Source: CAXRGH01 sp964230195
GTDB taxonomy: Bacteria; Pseudomonadota; Gammaproteobacteria; Enterobacterales; Alteromonadaceae
Assembly (NCBI GenBank): GCA_964230195.1
Contig: CAXRGH010000103.1
Span: 1-34,736, forward strand
Length of the DNA stretch: 34,736 bases
Direction: 5' to 3'
The position numbers and the translations under genes are program-made. The notes below the pieces were generated by a model. That model saw nothing but the letters and a program-made list of their open reading frames with translations. It had not been told where the DNA came from and did not search any database. This document shows, in pieces, positions 24,922-33,716 of the stretch; the first letter of the stretch is position 1, and each line of letters opens with the position of its first letter.

Positions 24922-26070
24922 ATGGTGCAGATGCCACGTGTAAACAACATTACCGTAACCTCGCAAATGAGTCGCTGCTTGCACTGCTTATTGGCGCTCT
25001 CACTGATATTATTCGCGTTCAATGGGTCAGCAGAATTCATAAAGGTGTCGCCATCCTCAATGATTCAGCCGGCAACATCGGCTGATGCCCTCTGCCAGCA
25101 AAGCCAGTTAACCAAAGATTATATAGAGCAACACGTTGAGGATGTTAAGACACTAGGAACAGGTTTACCCGATACCGTCACCCTTTCCCGAATCATTGAA
25201 ACCCTCAACTTTATTTGCGCTGTAGCCAAACACGATGCATTACGACCCAACATCAATCGTCTCACCGATACAGAATTTCTAGCCCAACATTTTGAATTCT
25301 TTCGATGGAAAGGAAATACTCAACAAATTCAACAAGCAGCAAAAACGACCCAACGTGCAGCCCAAAAAAAGCGCCTACTGTCGGTACCTGAAGGCAATAT
25401 TTTATTGACCAAATATTATGTGAAGCGGGCCGAAGGCAACAGTACAAAAACAACAAAGTATAACCAGGCATTGTTCGCACTGCCTGATGATGAGAAAAAC
25501 GTCTCAGATGCCGATATTGAGGCATCAAGAGCGTCATTCATTCGATATCAGCATACTCGCCAAGCTATTTTCTCCGGTGTCTTGGATGGCAATCCACACG
25601 TTCGTCCCCTGGCCTGGGTTGAAGCTGACGTCATGCACGATATTTTGATGCAAGGCACTGTAGTATTAACGGTAGACGGCAATGAGCGTATTTTTAATGT
25701 CCACAAAAATAATGGTATTCGTTACCAATATCACAAGCAAAGTCACGAACAGTCTCGTTATTGGTATTTCAAACCCACTGAACATGTGTTGGGCTATGGA
25801 GTTACAACGGATCATAAATTACCAATATTACCGCAAGTGACGGTTGCCGCCGATATACAGCACCTTGGACTGGGCAGTTTGTTCATACTTCAAAACCGTG
25901 ACGCAAAATTTAGCCATTTAGTGCTGACTGGTGATACCGGTGGCGCATTCGAAAACAATCACTTTCAACTGGATTGGCTACTTGGATATTTCCGTGGTTG
26001 GAATGAGTTTAAACAAGCTAACCGTTCCTTACCAGCGCATGTAGACGTCTACTTGATGGTGAAAAAATAA
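24922..26070 (+). CDS. Exported MltA-like protein (putative membrane-bound lytic murein transglycosylase family)
   Basis: After a signal peptide (about MSRCLHCLLALSLILFAFNG, SA) the protein shows the two parts of the MltA fold. The MltA insert appears as LAWVEADVMHDILMQGTVVL and VHKNNGIRYQ, matching the family's 'QGSG ... GKNGhpY' region. The 3D domain has three conserved aspartates in AADIQHLGLGSLF (Asp312 counting from a GTG at 24919), LTGDTGGAF (Asp339) and FQLDWLLGYFRG (Asp352). Asp339 lines up with the catalytic aspartate of E. coli MltA. It has no lipobox cysteine at the cleavage site, so it looks periplasmic rather than a lipoprotein. Starts at 24919, 24922, 24931 and 24967 are all possible, and no ribosome site decides. 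Family members cleave peptidoglycan to anhydromuropeptides. Activity here is an inference because the QGSG motif is altered (MQGT). Confidence 0.7.
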   Translation: MVQMPRVNNITVTSQMSRCLHCLLALSLILFAFNGSAEFIKVSPSSMIQPATSADALCQQSQLTKDYIEQHVEDVKTLGTGLPDTVTLSRIIETLNFICAVAKHDALRPNINRLTDTEFLAQHFEFFRWKGNTQQIQQAAKTTQRAAQKKRLLSVPEGNILLTKYYVKRAEGNSTKTTKYNQALFALPDDEKNVSDADIEASRASFIRYQHTRQAIFSGVLDGNPHVRPLAWVEADVMHDILMQGTVVLTVDGNERIFNVHKNNGIRYQYHKQSHEQSRYWYFKPTEHVLGYGVTTDHKLPILPQVTVAADIQHLGLGSLFILQNRDAKFSHLVLTGDTGGAFENNHFQLDWLLGYFRGWNEFKQANRSLPAHVDVYLMVKK

Positions 26071-26118
26071 GCAAGCTCACCGCAACGCTCAGGATATTTC
26101 TTTGCTACCGCGGGGCGA

Positions 26119-26151
26119 TTCAGTTTACATTCAGTCCATTATCTCTATAGT
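26119..26151 (+). promoter_or_regulatory. PhoP-type direct repeat and -10 element upstream of the PepSY/two-component operon
   Basis: TTCAGT at 26119-26124 recurs exactly at 26130-26135, giving an 11-bp period (six-base half-sites, five-base spacer). Ten bases further on is TATAGT (26146-26151), a fair -10 element. OmpR/PhoP-family regulators bind tandem half-sites spaced 11 bp apart about one helical turn upstream of the -10, often replacing a -35. An autoregulatory site for the downstream regulator is a reasonable inference. Confidence 0.55.
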
Positions 26152-26224
26152 TACTGCCATCACTAATATTGCATTGCTTATGAGATGAAGTAGTATTATG
26201 GTGAAACGCTTAACAGGAGGACAT

Positions 26225-26464
26225 ATGCATTTTTCAAGACATCTATTCGTTGCAATCGTGTGTGCGTTTTTGCTGATGCCTTGTCAATCAGATGCGGCCT
26301 TATATCAGTCAAAAAAAACCATTAGCAAACAAGAGGCAGCCAGTATCGCCAGAAGTCGTACAGGCGGTAAAGTGCTAAAAGTATCCAAACACGGCAACAC
26401 ATACAGGGTAAAGGTCTTGACCAAGAAGGGTCGTGTTGTCTCTATCAGCGTTAACGCGAATTAA
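26225..26464 (+). CDS. Small exported PepSY-like protein
   Basis: The 79-residue product starts MHFSRHLFVAIVCAFLLMPC with a clear signal peptide ending near QSDAA. A mature domain of about 50 residues follows: TISKQEAASIARSRTGGKVL, then KVSKHGNTYRVKVLTKKGRVVSISV. This helix-then-beta pattern (S-x-x-E-A-x-x-I-A-x-x-x-T-G-G-x-V/I...Y-x-V-x-V...G-x-V-x-x-V) is typical of a single PepSY domain. An AGGAGG ribosome site ends four bases before the ATG, which decides this start over an upstream in-frame one at 26198. It comes 41 bases before the response-regulator gene. Small PepSY proteins often accompany PhoP/QseB-like systems, perhaps as sensor modulators in the periplasm. That role is not shown here. 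Confidence 0.85.
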   Translation: MHFSRHLFVAIVCAFLLMPCQSDAALYQSKKTISKQEAASIARSRTGGKVLKVSKHGNTYRVKVLTKKGRVVSISVNAN

Positions 26465-26505
26465 CAACAGAGGCTCCGATAATCAACAACCTTTAGGAGA
26501 GGTTT

Positions 26506-27180
26506 ATGCGAGTATTGTTAGTCGAGGACGACAGTCAGTTACTACTCCAATTAGATACATTACTTCAAGACGCTGGATACAGTGTCGACCTTGCTGATAA
26601 CGGAGAGCGTGCTCAGTACCAACTAACAGAATACAATTACGACCTCGCAATCGTTGATATTGGCCTACCTAAAATCAACGGTTTGGACGTGATACGTTGG
26701 GCTCGTCAACAAGGTATTAGTAGCCCTATTTTAGTCCTCACAGCACGTGAGCGATGGCAAGAAAAAGTGGAAGGGTTAGAGGCAGGCGCAGACGATTACT
26801 TAACCAAGCCGTTTTATAACGAGGAACTACTCGCGCGTTGCAAAGCGCTTATTCGACGTGGCGCAAATCAGCCAAACCCAACCATCCAGAAAGGCCCCAT
26901 TCAACTGGATACCAATACTGAGGAAGTCTCTATTTCGGGTACCCCAATTACCTTGACCGCCTATGAATACAAAGTATTGGAATACCTATTGATGCACCCC
27001 ACCAAAATTATTTCAAAGACTGAATTGACTGAACATATCTATGACCAAGATTTTGATTTGGATAGCAACGTCATTGAGGTGTTCGTTGGACGTCTCAGGA
27101 AAAAAATTGATCCGCAGAATGACATCAAGCCTATCGAAACATTACGAGGGCGAGGATATAGGTTAAACCCACAACTATGA
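26506..27180 (+). CDS. OmpR/PhoP-family response regulator
   Basis: The 224-residue protein has a receiver domain (1-115) with the acidic pair at residues 7-9 (VEDD), phospho-acceptor Asp51 (AIVDIGLP), Thr79 and Lys101 (YLTKPF). A C-terminal winged-helix DNA-binding domain (about 125-222) contains LTAYEYKVLEYLLMHP, SNVIEVFVGRLRKKI and TLRGRGYRL. The wording of the receiver (DIGLPKINGLDVIRWAR) is close to PhoP/QseB-type regulators. A strong AGGAGAGG precedes the ATG. Its stop overlaps the kinase start (ATGA), so the pair is translationally coupled. The tandem TTCAGT repeat upstream of the operon is a likely target. Confidence 0.94.
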   Translation: MRVLLVEDDSQLLLQLDTLLQDAGYSVDLADNGERAQYQLTEYNYDLAIVDIGLPKINGLDVIRWARQQGISSPILVLTARERWQEKVEGLEAGADDYLTKPFYNEELLARCKALIRRGANQPNPTIQKGPIQLDTNTEEVSISGTPITLTAYEYKVLEYLLMHPTKIISKTELTEHIYDQDFDLDSNVIEVFVGRLRKKIDPQNDIKPIETLRGRGYRLNPQL

Positions 27181-28541
27181 TAGGGAACCTTATACCTACC
27201 CTGTCCCTCAAAATTCGCAGTGTTGCACTGGCGCTTCTGGCGCTAGTCATTGCATTGCCTGCAACCTATTCAATATTACTATCAGCGTATCAACGAGATG
27301 CGCGTTTACAGCTAGCTCAACAATTAGAAATCCATGGTTATATGCTCATTGCTGAAGTTGAGCTTGAACTTGAGAGTGACAGTGACAGCAACATCGACAT
27401 GCCGCCACAATTGCCTATCAGTGAATTTAATCTGCCCGATTCAGGACTCTACGCCAGCATCTTCTACAACGATGTATTGCAATGGCAGTCATTGTCCAGT
27501 ATTTCGCTATCAATCCCGACACCACCGTCAATGCTCCCTCTGGGTGAAGGCGTATTTTCGGAGCAAGAGATTAATAATACAGCTTTCTTTCAGCATCATA
27601 TTCGGGTTGAATTTTTTGACGGCGAAGCATTCAAGCCATTGACGATAGTAGTAACCCAAGACGCAACAAACTTCCTTGAGCGACAAGCGGCATATAGCAA
27701 AACGTTGAACCGTATTTTGATAGGACTGACCCTATTACTGATGGCGGTATTGGGCACTACCTTACTGATGGCAATCCATCCAATATCGCACCTTAAACAA
27801 CAAATCAAAGCATTACAGAATCACAGCATCAATAGAATAGAGCATCAATACCCGCAGGAGCTAGAGAGTGTCAAACGGCAGCTCAATCGATTGATCACTA
27901 ACGAACAGCAACAACGTGAAAGATACAAGAACAGTCTTGGCGACCTCGCACATAGCTTGAAGACACCGTTAGCCGTTTTAATGACCATGCCAGAATTACC
28001 ATCCCAAGCACAGTCTCCAATTGATCAACTCAATGCTATTATTCAACGTCAGCTAAAGCGAGCTAGCAGTAATTTAGACACGCTTGGTACGGAAGCCATT
28101 TCAATTGAACCTTTAATCAACAAGATCGTCTCGGCAATGGCAAAAATACACCAAGCCAAATCTTTAACTTTTCACGTCAACATTCCACCGTCTCATAAAA
28201 TTGCAATTGACCAAACAGACTGGTTAGAACTCATGGGCAACTTGATTGATAATGCAGCAAAAGCAGCTTCATCTAAAATCTTAATTTCATCCAACATTGA
28301 ACAGCACTGGATAACTCTAACAATTGATGATGATGGTTGCGGTATCAATGAAGAACAGCGTGAGATCATTACCTTGCGAGGAAAACGTTTAGACAGTTAT
28401 CAAGAGGGGCAAGGTATTGGTATGGCAGTGGTGAGTGATATCATCACCGCCTATGAAGGAAAACTGATGATTGATAGCAACTCAATGGGAGGAGCACGTG
28501 TGCAAGTGCAATTTCCGCAAAGAGCTGCTAGTGAGGACTAA
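27177..28541 (+). CDS. PhoQ-like sensor histidine kinase
   Basis: The 454-residue membrane kinase has TM1 at about 14-36, a periplasmic sensor region of about 140 residues, TM2 at about 180-200, a linker/HAMP-like stretch, a HisKA domain with His259 (LGDLAHSLKTPLAVLM), and a HATPase domain with Asn355 (MGNLIDNAAKAA), IDDDGCGI and GQGIGMAV. The LAHSLKTPL wording is typical of PhoQ-type kinases. The start of the sensor domain is strongly acidic (residues 60-74: alternating E and D, EVELELESDSDSNID). This recalls, but is not placed like, the divalent-cation-binding acidic patch of E. coli PhoQ. The likely signal is therefore envelope cations, pH or cationic peptides, but this is an inference. 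It ends seven bases from the convergent radA stop, with no terminator. Confidence 0.92.
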   Translation: MIGNLIPTLSLKIRSVALALLALVIALPATYSILLSAYQRDARLQLAQQLEIHGYMLIAEVELELESDSDSNIDMPPQLPISEFNLPDSGLYASIFYNDVLQWQSLSSISLSIPTPPSMLPLGEGVFSEQEINNTAFFQHHIRVEFFDGEAFKPLTIVVTQDATNFLERQAAYSKTLNRILIGLTLLLMAVLGTTLLMAIHPISHLKQQIKALQNHSINRIEHQYPQELESVKRQLNRLITNEQQQRERYKNSLGDLAHSLKTPLAVLMTMPELPSQAQSPIDQLNAIIQRQLKRASSNLDTLGTEAISIEPLINKIVSAMAKIHQAKSLTFHVNIPPSHKIAIDQTDWLELMGNLIDNAAKAASSKILISSNIEQHWITLTIDDDGCGINEEQREIITLRGKRLDSYQEGQGIGMAVVSDIITAYEGKLMIDSNSMGGARVQVQFPQRAASED

Positions 28542-28548
28542 CTGAGCG

Positions 28549-29910
28549 CTAGTTAAAAATATGTTCAATTGCTTCATTGAGACGAGCAACCGGAATCACT
28601 TCCATGCCGTCCAACGGGGTTTTAGGGCAATTAGCTGTTGGTACAATGGCTTTTGTAAATCCATGCTTTAATGCTTCGCTGAGTCGTTCGGTGCCATTCG
28701 GAACCGGACGAATTTCACCCGCCAGCCCTACCTCACCAAAGACGATCAAATGTTCGGGTAATACCACATTCTTGAAACTGGATATCATCGCCACCAGCAG
28801 CGCCAAGTCTGCACTGGTTTCACTTATCTTCACTCCACCAACCACATTAACGAAGACATCTTGGTCATGCATCAATAATTGACCATGTCTGTGCATAACT
28901 GCTAACAACATAGCTAGTCGATTTTGCTCTAATCCCACAGTAATGCGCTTGGGATGCGACATGGATGAGTCATCAACCAGTGCCTGTATCTCAACAAGCA
29001 ACGGTCGCGTTCCCTCCCATATCACCATAACGACACTACCCGGGGCAGGCTCAGAACGACTCAAAAAGATGGCGGATGGATTTCGCACTTCTTTCATACC
29101 TTTGTCGGTCATGGCAAAGACCCCTAATTCATTGATGGGACCAAATCGATTTTTGTGTCCCCTCAATGTGCGATACCGGCTGTCACTGTCACCATCCAGC
29201 ATCATTGAACAGTCAATACAATGCTCCAACACTTTGGGGCCTGCTAAACTGCCGTCTTTGGTGACATGTCCGACAATCAACATAGCAATGTGGTTTTGCT
29301 TTGCAAAACGGGTCAAATAAGCGGCACTTTCACGCACTTGAGAAACACTACCGGGGGCAGATTGGACGTCTGCCACATGCATAACTTGAATAGAATCTAT
29401 CACCATGAGTTCCGGCTTTTCTTTGAGTGCGAGCTGGCAAATCACATCAATGTTGGTTTCCGCCAGCAATTTCAGTTTATCGGTGGGGAGTGATAATCGG
29501 TCAGCTCTTAATGCAACTTGTTGCAATGATTCTTCACCCGTGACGTATAATGCCGACTTAGTCTTGGCTAATTCACACATCGTCTGTAAAAGTAACGTAC
29601 TTTTCCCCGCCCCTGGTGAACCACCAATCAAGGTGGCAGAACCTGGTACAATGCCGCCACCTAATACACGGTCTAACTCCTTAAAGCCTGATGTGAACCG
29701 AGGTAACGCAGCCAAATCAATACTATCAAGCGTATGCACTTTTGCTTCTGTTTGACCAGCATACCCCGCACTCCTGAGATTTTGTTTGGCCGTAGAAACC
29801 ACGAATTCAGTAATAGTATTCCACGCTTTACATTCACTGCATTGCCCTTGCCAGCGAGGGAACTCTGCCCCACAGTCACCACAAACATAAGCGACTTTTC
29901 GTTTTGCCAT
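28549..29910 (-). CDS. radA: DNA repair protein RadA
   Basis: RadA (Sms) is a RecA-like helicase/branch-migration factor that processes recombination intermediates. The 453-residue protein carries the N-terminal four-cysteine zinc finger (Cys10, Cys13, Cys24, Cys27), a Walker A GGSPGAGKST (96-105), a Walker B region around LMVIDSIQ, the RadA-specific KNRFG motif (253-257) and a C-terminal Lon-protease-like domain (about 290-450) with GGVKISETSADLALL and FGEVGLAGEIRPV. The length matches E. coli (460). It is divergent from the PilZ gene. Confidence 0.97.
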   Translation of the reverse strand: MAKRKVAYVCGDCGAEFPRWQGQCSECKAWNTITEFVVSTAKQNLRSAGYAGQTEAKVHTLDSIDLAALPRFTSGFKELDRVLGGGIVPGSATLIGGSPGAGKSTLLLQTMCELAKTKSALYVTGEESLQQVALRADRLSLPTDKLKLLAETNIDVICQLALKEKPELMVIDSIQVMHVADVQSAPGSVSQVRESAAYLTRFAKQNHIAMLIVGHVTKDGSLAGPKVLEHCIDCSMMLDGDSDSRYRTLRGHKNRFGPINELGVFAMTDKGMKEVRNPSAIFLSRSEPAPGSVVMVIWEGTRPLLVEIQALVDDSSMSHPKRITVGLEQNRLAMLLAVMHRHGQLLMHDQDVFVNVVGGVKISETSADLALLVAMISSFKNVVLPEHLIVFGEVGLAGEIRPVPNGTERLSEALKHGFTKAIVPTANCPKTPLDGMEVIPVARLNEAIEHIFN

Positions 29911-29957
29911 GTTAAAAACACTCTTAGTTTTTGATTGTTAATAAATAATTTTTCTAA

Positions 29958-29966
29958 TGATATACT
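29958..29966 (+). promoter_or_regulatory. Extended -10 promoter for the PilZ-domain gene
   Basis: TG at 29958-29959, one base, then TATACT at 29961-29966 gives a good extended -10 element in the radA / PilZ divergent region. The leader would be about 70 bases, and GGGAG lies 12 bases before the ATG. Confidence 0.45.
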
Positions 29967-30043
29967 GTTGAATGCCGATGTCGAATTATATCATTACATA
30001 ATATCAACGAGGGCAGTAGTTGTTTGGGAGAATACAATAAGCT

Positions 30044-32485
30044 ATGAGCAACAATGAAATTAGTGAAATTATTGACCAGCTAAAACCAGTGGTCGCAGAA
30101 TCAAATTTCACTCAATTATTAGACACAATGACACCTGACTTTTCAAAGCCACAGCGGTTCCTATTGAAAATGGAACTGACTCGCCTTGCAAAACCGTGTA
30201 CCCGTGTGATTGATCAAAGAGGCAAGGTGCACATAGACACTGAAGCCTACACTCATGGCGATATTACCCACTACTTGATCCCAACGTCCATCGGGGTATT
30301 TGAACATCAAGTGCGGGTGTTTGGACAATACACCATTGGTGTCTTTGAAGCGGTTGAACAAGACCTTACACAACAGCGCTCCGCCACTCAGCTACCACCT
30401 GACGAATCTCAAGACGGCAAACTCGTTTTTGATCCTGAGCAACACTACAAGGCGCCAGTAATTATTTTTGATGACTATATTCAACGCTGTGAAGAGCGTA
30501 TGAATTTTTCAATTGAATTGGAATTAGTCACCGAATCTCAAAATGATATTCCAGCCATTAGTTTGGATATTTCTCTCAACGGCCTGCGGGTCAAAGTGTC
30601 CAAAGATTACGAGTTCCTGCCGGGTAGGAAATTATTTGTACTATTCCGAGGTTTAGAGAGAGAATATTCCCTTGGCATCAAAAATGGTGTTTTATACAGC
30701 GTCTTAGAAATTGAAAAGCATACGGATTATCAACGTCTCTCTCTTGAGCGCGTCAATACCGGAGATACAGCACCTTTCGACCAATTTCTTGAACAATTTA
30801 TTAATGGTAACAAACGACGTTATAAAGTGAATGTTGACAACACCATTCATGCGCTTCGAGTCAAAGGCTACGAACAGTATTACATTCCGTATTTCACCTC
30901 TGCACCTATTTTCATTGCTGATTCTGAATACGGTTATGAACCCAAGTTCTTGCTGACAAATAACAACAATCGCGAAACCATAAGCTATTGGCATGACGAA
31001 GCACGTTGGTTAAAAATTGAGGGGCTGTTAACTAGAAAACGGCTTCATCGTTATCTTGATGATACCACATCGGCAGTTTCAACAACCGTGTACTGTTTTA
31101 GCTTTAATCATCAACAAAAAACATTTTTCTATTCGGCCACCATTGAAGAGTTAATGGAAGACAGAGCCTTGATGATGACCTTCTTCGGCTACGGTTCAAG
31201 GCGAGTGAGTTGGAGAGTGTATCAGCTACAACTAACCCCTGTTGATCCGGCCAAAGCACACAAGCCGCTCTCATTACCAGATTCAGTCAGCGAATTCGTG
31301 TCAAAGAAAAATGCACCAATAGCGCCAAGGTTAGTGAAAAAGTTACACAATGTCAGCCACGTTGCTCTTTTAACTGACATCACTAACAAAGACAACACTG
31401 AGCCTTTTCAAACCATTAAAGTGGGCCGCGATAGTGTTGGCGCCATTCAACAGTTCCTGCACCCACGGACACCCGAGCATGATCCACTAGAACTGTATCG
31501 CTTCAAGTACCACGAACTGAGGCATGAACAGCGTTTTAACTATCGCACTGATATCGTATTGTCAGTTGATGGGAAACGGGTGAGCGCTACCACAGAAGAC
31601 ATTTCCATTACCGGTCTTCGAGTACAACTCAATGAGGAATGCGAGATTAATCGGCGTTCAATTGTGCTGGTATCACTTCCCAACCTGCAACAATTCATCA
31701 AGAAAGTGCCGCTCGTAGATTTACCGTACAAAGTTATGAATGTTAGCAACAATGGACAAGTGATCCATTTGCGGGGATTTACAGAGTTTGATGAAGATGA
31801 CACCAAACCCATGTCCACTAGCCGACGTTTCTTCGGCGCTTTTATCAAACAATTTAAAGACAAGTTAGTCAGTATTGCCGAACCTGATGATGTACCAGGT
31901 ACCGGAGAGGCATTACGAAACATTATTGCCGGTAGTAACACCAACCTTGCGGTATTCTTTGCTAGAAGTAACATCAAGATCTACCCAACTGCATTCGGCA
32001 ACCCCCATGAGGGCTCTCGTTTGCTCACATTATTTGAAAATACATCCGGCGGAAGTGAGTTAAACCTTGCGCCTCTGTATAAACAAGGTGAAGAGACTAA
32101 TGATGTAATTTCTCCTCTCGTTAAAAAGCTCCAAAACGACAACACGCCAGTGATGTTAGAAGCATTTATCAAGGTGCCGAATGATAATAAGAGCGACAGT
32201 GTGTGCCGTTACAGCGATCAATTTACCACCCATCAAGAAAGAAAAGCATTCGTTAAAGACGCACTCGCGAATGGTCAGTTTTATGGGTTAAAACTGTTCA
32301 TTAGTAAAGCAGGGAAAGCCGATATTGATGTACTACAAACAGAGTTGAAATACGTTAATGTCTACGCTTCTCACCGCGCAACAGAACTAGAAAACGAGTT
32401 GTGGTCAGTGATTGCCGTTGGTGACATCTTGGATACCACTGAAGAAGTGCTAGCGAGATATGGGTTACTCGCGTCCAGCTCTTGA
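30044..32485 (+). CDS. Large PilZ-domain protein (two PilZ modules, c-di-GMP receptor candidate)
   Basis: The 813-residue cytosolic protein has two PilZ modules. The C-terminal one is complete, with R-x3-R (Arg497, Arg501 in EQRFNYR) and D-x-S-x2-G (Asp519-Gly524 in EDISITGLRV), the c-di-GMP-binding signature. The N-terminal one has DISLNGLRV (Asp175-Gly180), but its basic motif reads ERMNF-S (Arg152 then Ser156), so the second arginine is missing and ligand binding there is doubtful. The remainder has no signal peptide and no membrane segment that I can see. Vibrio carries a similar large PilZ protein beside radA and serB, to which this order corresponds. Its output is unknown; motility, surface attachment or virulence control would be usual for PilZ receptors. 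Confidence 0.88.
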   Translation: MSNNEISEIIDQLKPVVAESNFTQLLDTMTPDFSKPQRFLLKMELTRLAKPCTRVIDQRGKVHIDTEAYTHGDITHYLIPTSIGVFEHQVRVFGQYTIGVFEAVEQDLTQQRSATQLPPDESQDGKLVFDPEQHYKAPVIIFDDYIQRCEERMNFSIELELVTESQNDIPAISLDISLNGLRVKVSKDYEFLPGRKLFVLFRGLEREYSLGIKNGVLYSVLEIEKHTDYQRLSLERVNTGDTAPFDQFLEQFINGNKRRYKVNVDNTIHALRVKGYEQYYIPYFTSAPIFIADSEYGYEPKFLLTNNNNRETISYWHDEARWLKIEGLLTRKRLHRYLDDTTSAVSTTVYCFSFNHQQKTFFYSATIEELMEDRALMMTFFGYGSRRVSWRVYQLQLTPVDPAKAHKPLSLPDSVSEFVSKKNAPIAPRLVKKLHNVSHVALLTDITNKDNTEPFQTIKVGRDSVGAIQQFLHPRTPEHDPLELYRFKYHELRHEQRFNYRTDIVLSVDGKRVSATTEDISITGLRVQLNEECEINRRSIVLVSLPNLQQFIKKVPLVDLPYKVMNVSNNGQVIHLRGFTEFDEDDTKPMSTSRRFFGAFIKQFKDKLVSIAEPDDVPGTGEALRNIIAGSNTNLAVFFARSNIKIYPTAFGNPHEGSRLLTLFENTSGGSELNLAPLYKQGEETNDVISPLVKKLQNDNTPVMLEAFIKVPNDNKSDSVCRYSDQFTTHQERKAFVKDALANGQFYGLKLFISKAGKADIDVLQTELKYVNVYASHRATELENELWSVIAVGDILDTTEEVLARYGLLASSS

Positions 32486-32493
32486 TGTTGAAA

Positions 32494-32515
32494 AGGCTAC
32501 CTTCGCAAGTAGCCT
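32494..32515 (-). terminator. Terminator hairpin between the PilZ gene and serB
   Basis: AGGCTAC (32494-32500) pairs perfectly with GTAGCCT (32509-32515) around an 8-base loop. On the minus strand it is followed by TTTTC, so it suits serB. The plus-strand side lacks a T tract, though it could still weakly stop the PilZ transcript. Confidence 0.65.
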
Positions 32516-32556
32516 AATCCAAAATTGATCTTGTTTAAGTTGATATATTTGATATG

Positions 32557-33597
32557 TCAAATACTGTGATTCAACAGATGAAGCAAGACCTCATGTCCGT
32601 AAAAACGCGTTGACGCGTCTGCTTGTTGTCTGACGAGTGGCTTTGCGTGATAAGCCATGCCCAGACCAGCTGCTGACATCATAACCAGATCATTAGCGCC
32701 ATCCCCAAGGGCAATCGTCTGGGATGTTGCAATGTTGTTTTGACGTGCAAGCGCTTGCAAAGTATCTGCTTTTACTTGTGCATCAACTACACCGCCAATT
32801 ACCTGCCCTGTTAACTTGCCATCTTCAACTGAAAGAACATTTGAGATGGCAAAATCTAAATTAAGGCGCTGTTTCAAATGATCGGCAAAGAATGTGAACC
32901 CACCTGATGCAATGGCCAATATCCATTGCTGATTTTGTAGTGCACTCAACAATCGTGTGATACCCGGCATTAGGGGAAGTCGGTTACGTATACCTTGAAG
33001 CAGATCAACTTCAACGCCTTTTAAACAAGCAACACGTTCGTGAAGGCTCTGAGTGAAGTCTAATTTTCCTTGCATAGCGAGTTCGGTGACCTCACTCACT
33101 TTGTCTCCCACCCCCGCAAGTTTTGCAATTTCATCAATACATTCCATATCAATCACTGTGCTGTCCATATCCATTAGCAATACACCGGGTTGATTCAATG
33201 ACGGAATGGCAGAAACTAAGCTGATCTCGGCATATTGGTCTGATGCCAACTGCTCTAATTGGGACGCTATATCATCTTGTGTATTCAAATCAACAGCAAC
33301 ACACACAGAGACTTCCGCAGCATCATTTCCGAGCCGTTTCAACGAGTAACATAACGGAGATACGTATGCGTTTAGCGACTCAACAATTGTCATTACTTTA
33401 TTAACGGATAAGTGCTCAGCGTAAATAAAAAGATAGCCTTGAGCATCCACATACGCTGCTTGCGTTGATGATGTTATTGACCATGATGCCTCATTTTTGT
33501 CATCTGAAGTAATGGTAAAAAAGCGACCGGTATTCGCTTGCTCTTGCAAGAACTGGTAGGAGTGAATGTCGGTTGATTGCACCGTTAGGGTTGTCAC
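32557..33597 (-). CDS. serB: Phosphoserine phosphatase
   Basis: SerB hydrolyses O-phosphoserine to serine, the last step of serine synthesis. The 346-residue HAD-family enzyme has the nucleophile motif LLMDMDSTVIDMECIDEIA (Asp143, Asp145), then LPLMPGITRLLSAL, the motif II serine in IASGGFTFF, and the motif III/IV region ALGDGANDLVMMSAAGLGMAYHAKP. An N-terminal regulatory region of about 135 residues precedes it, as in E. coli (322). The start is a GTG at 33597 with GGAG about nine bases upstream. It is divergent from ytjB, as in Vibrio and E. coli. Confidence 0.96.
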   Translation of the reverse strand: MTTLTVQSTDIHSYQFLQEQANTGRFFTITSDDKNEASWSITSSTQAAYVDAQGYLFIYAEHLSVNKVMTIVESLNAYVSPLCYSLKRLGNDAAEVSVCVAVDLNTQDDIASQLEQLASDQYAEISLVSAIPSLNQPGVLLMDMDSTVIDMECIDEIAKLAGVGDKVSEVTELAMQGKLDFTQSLHERVACLKGVEVDLLQGIRNRLPLMPGITRLLSALQNQQWILAIASGGFTFFADHLKQRLNLDFAISNVLSVEDGKLTGQVIGGVVDAQVKADTLQALARQNNIATSQTIALGDGANDLVMMSAAGLGMAYHAKPLVRQQADASTRFYGHEVLLHLLNHSI

Positions 33598-33716
33598 TTT
33601 TTGAGCTCCGTCTAATCTATTGTCTATTAATCGTTAAAAATTCAGGTAGTATAGTAACCAATCCAGCGTGAGGTTCACAGTTAAGATCTACATATTTATC
33701 GTCTATTTTATATATT

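Noticed and set aside
26198..26464. Small gene as an antitoxin or toxin
   Set aside because: The signal peptide and PepSY-like pattern, plus its place at the head of a two-component operon, explain it better.
28536..28560. Hairpin between the PhoQ-like kinase and radA stops
   Set aside because: The stem is only about five pairs with a G-T wobble and there is no suitable T tract, so a terminator is not supported.
31540..31977. 145-codon minus-strand frame within the PilZ gene
   Set aside because: It is antisense to the intact C-terminal PilZ module and has low-information composition, so it is a shadow frame.
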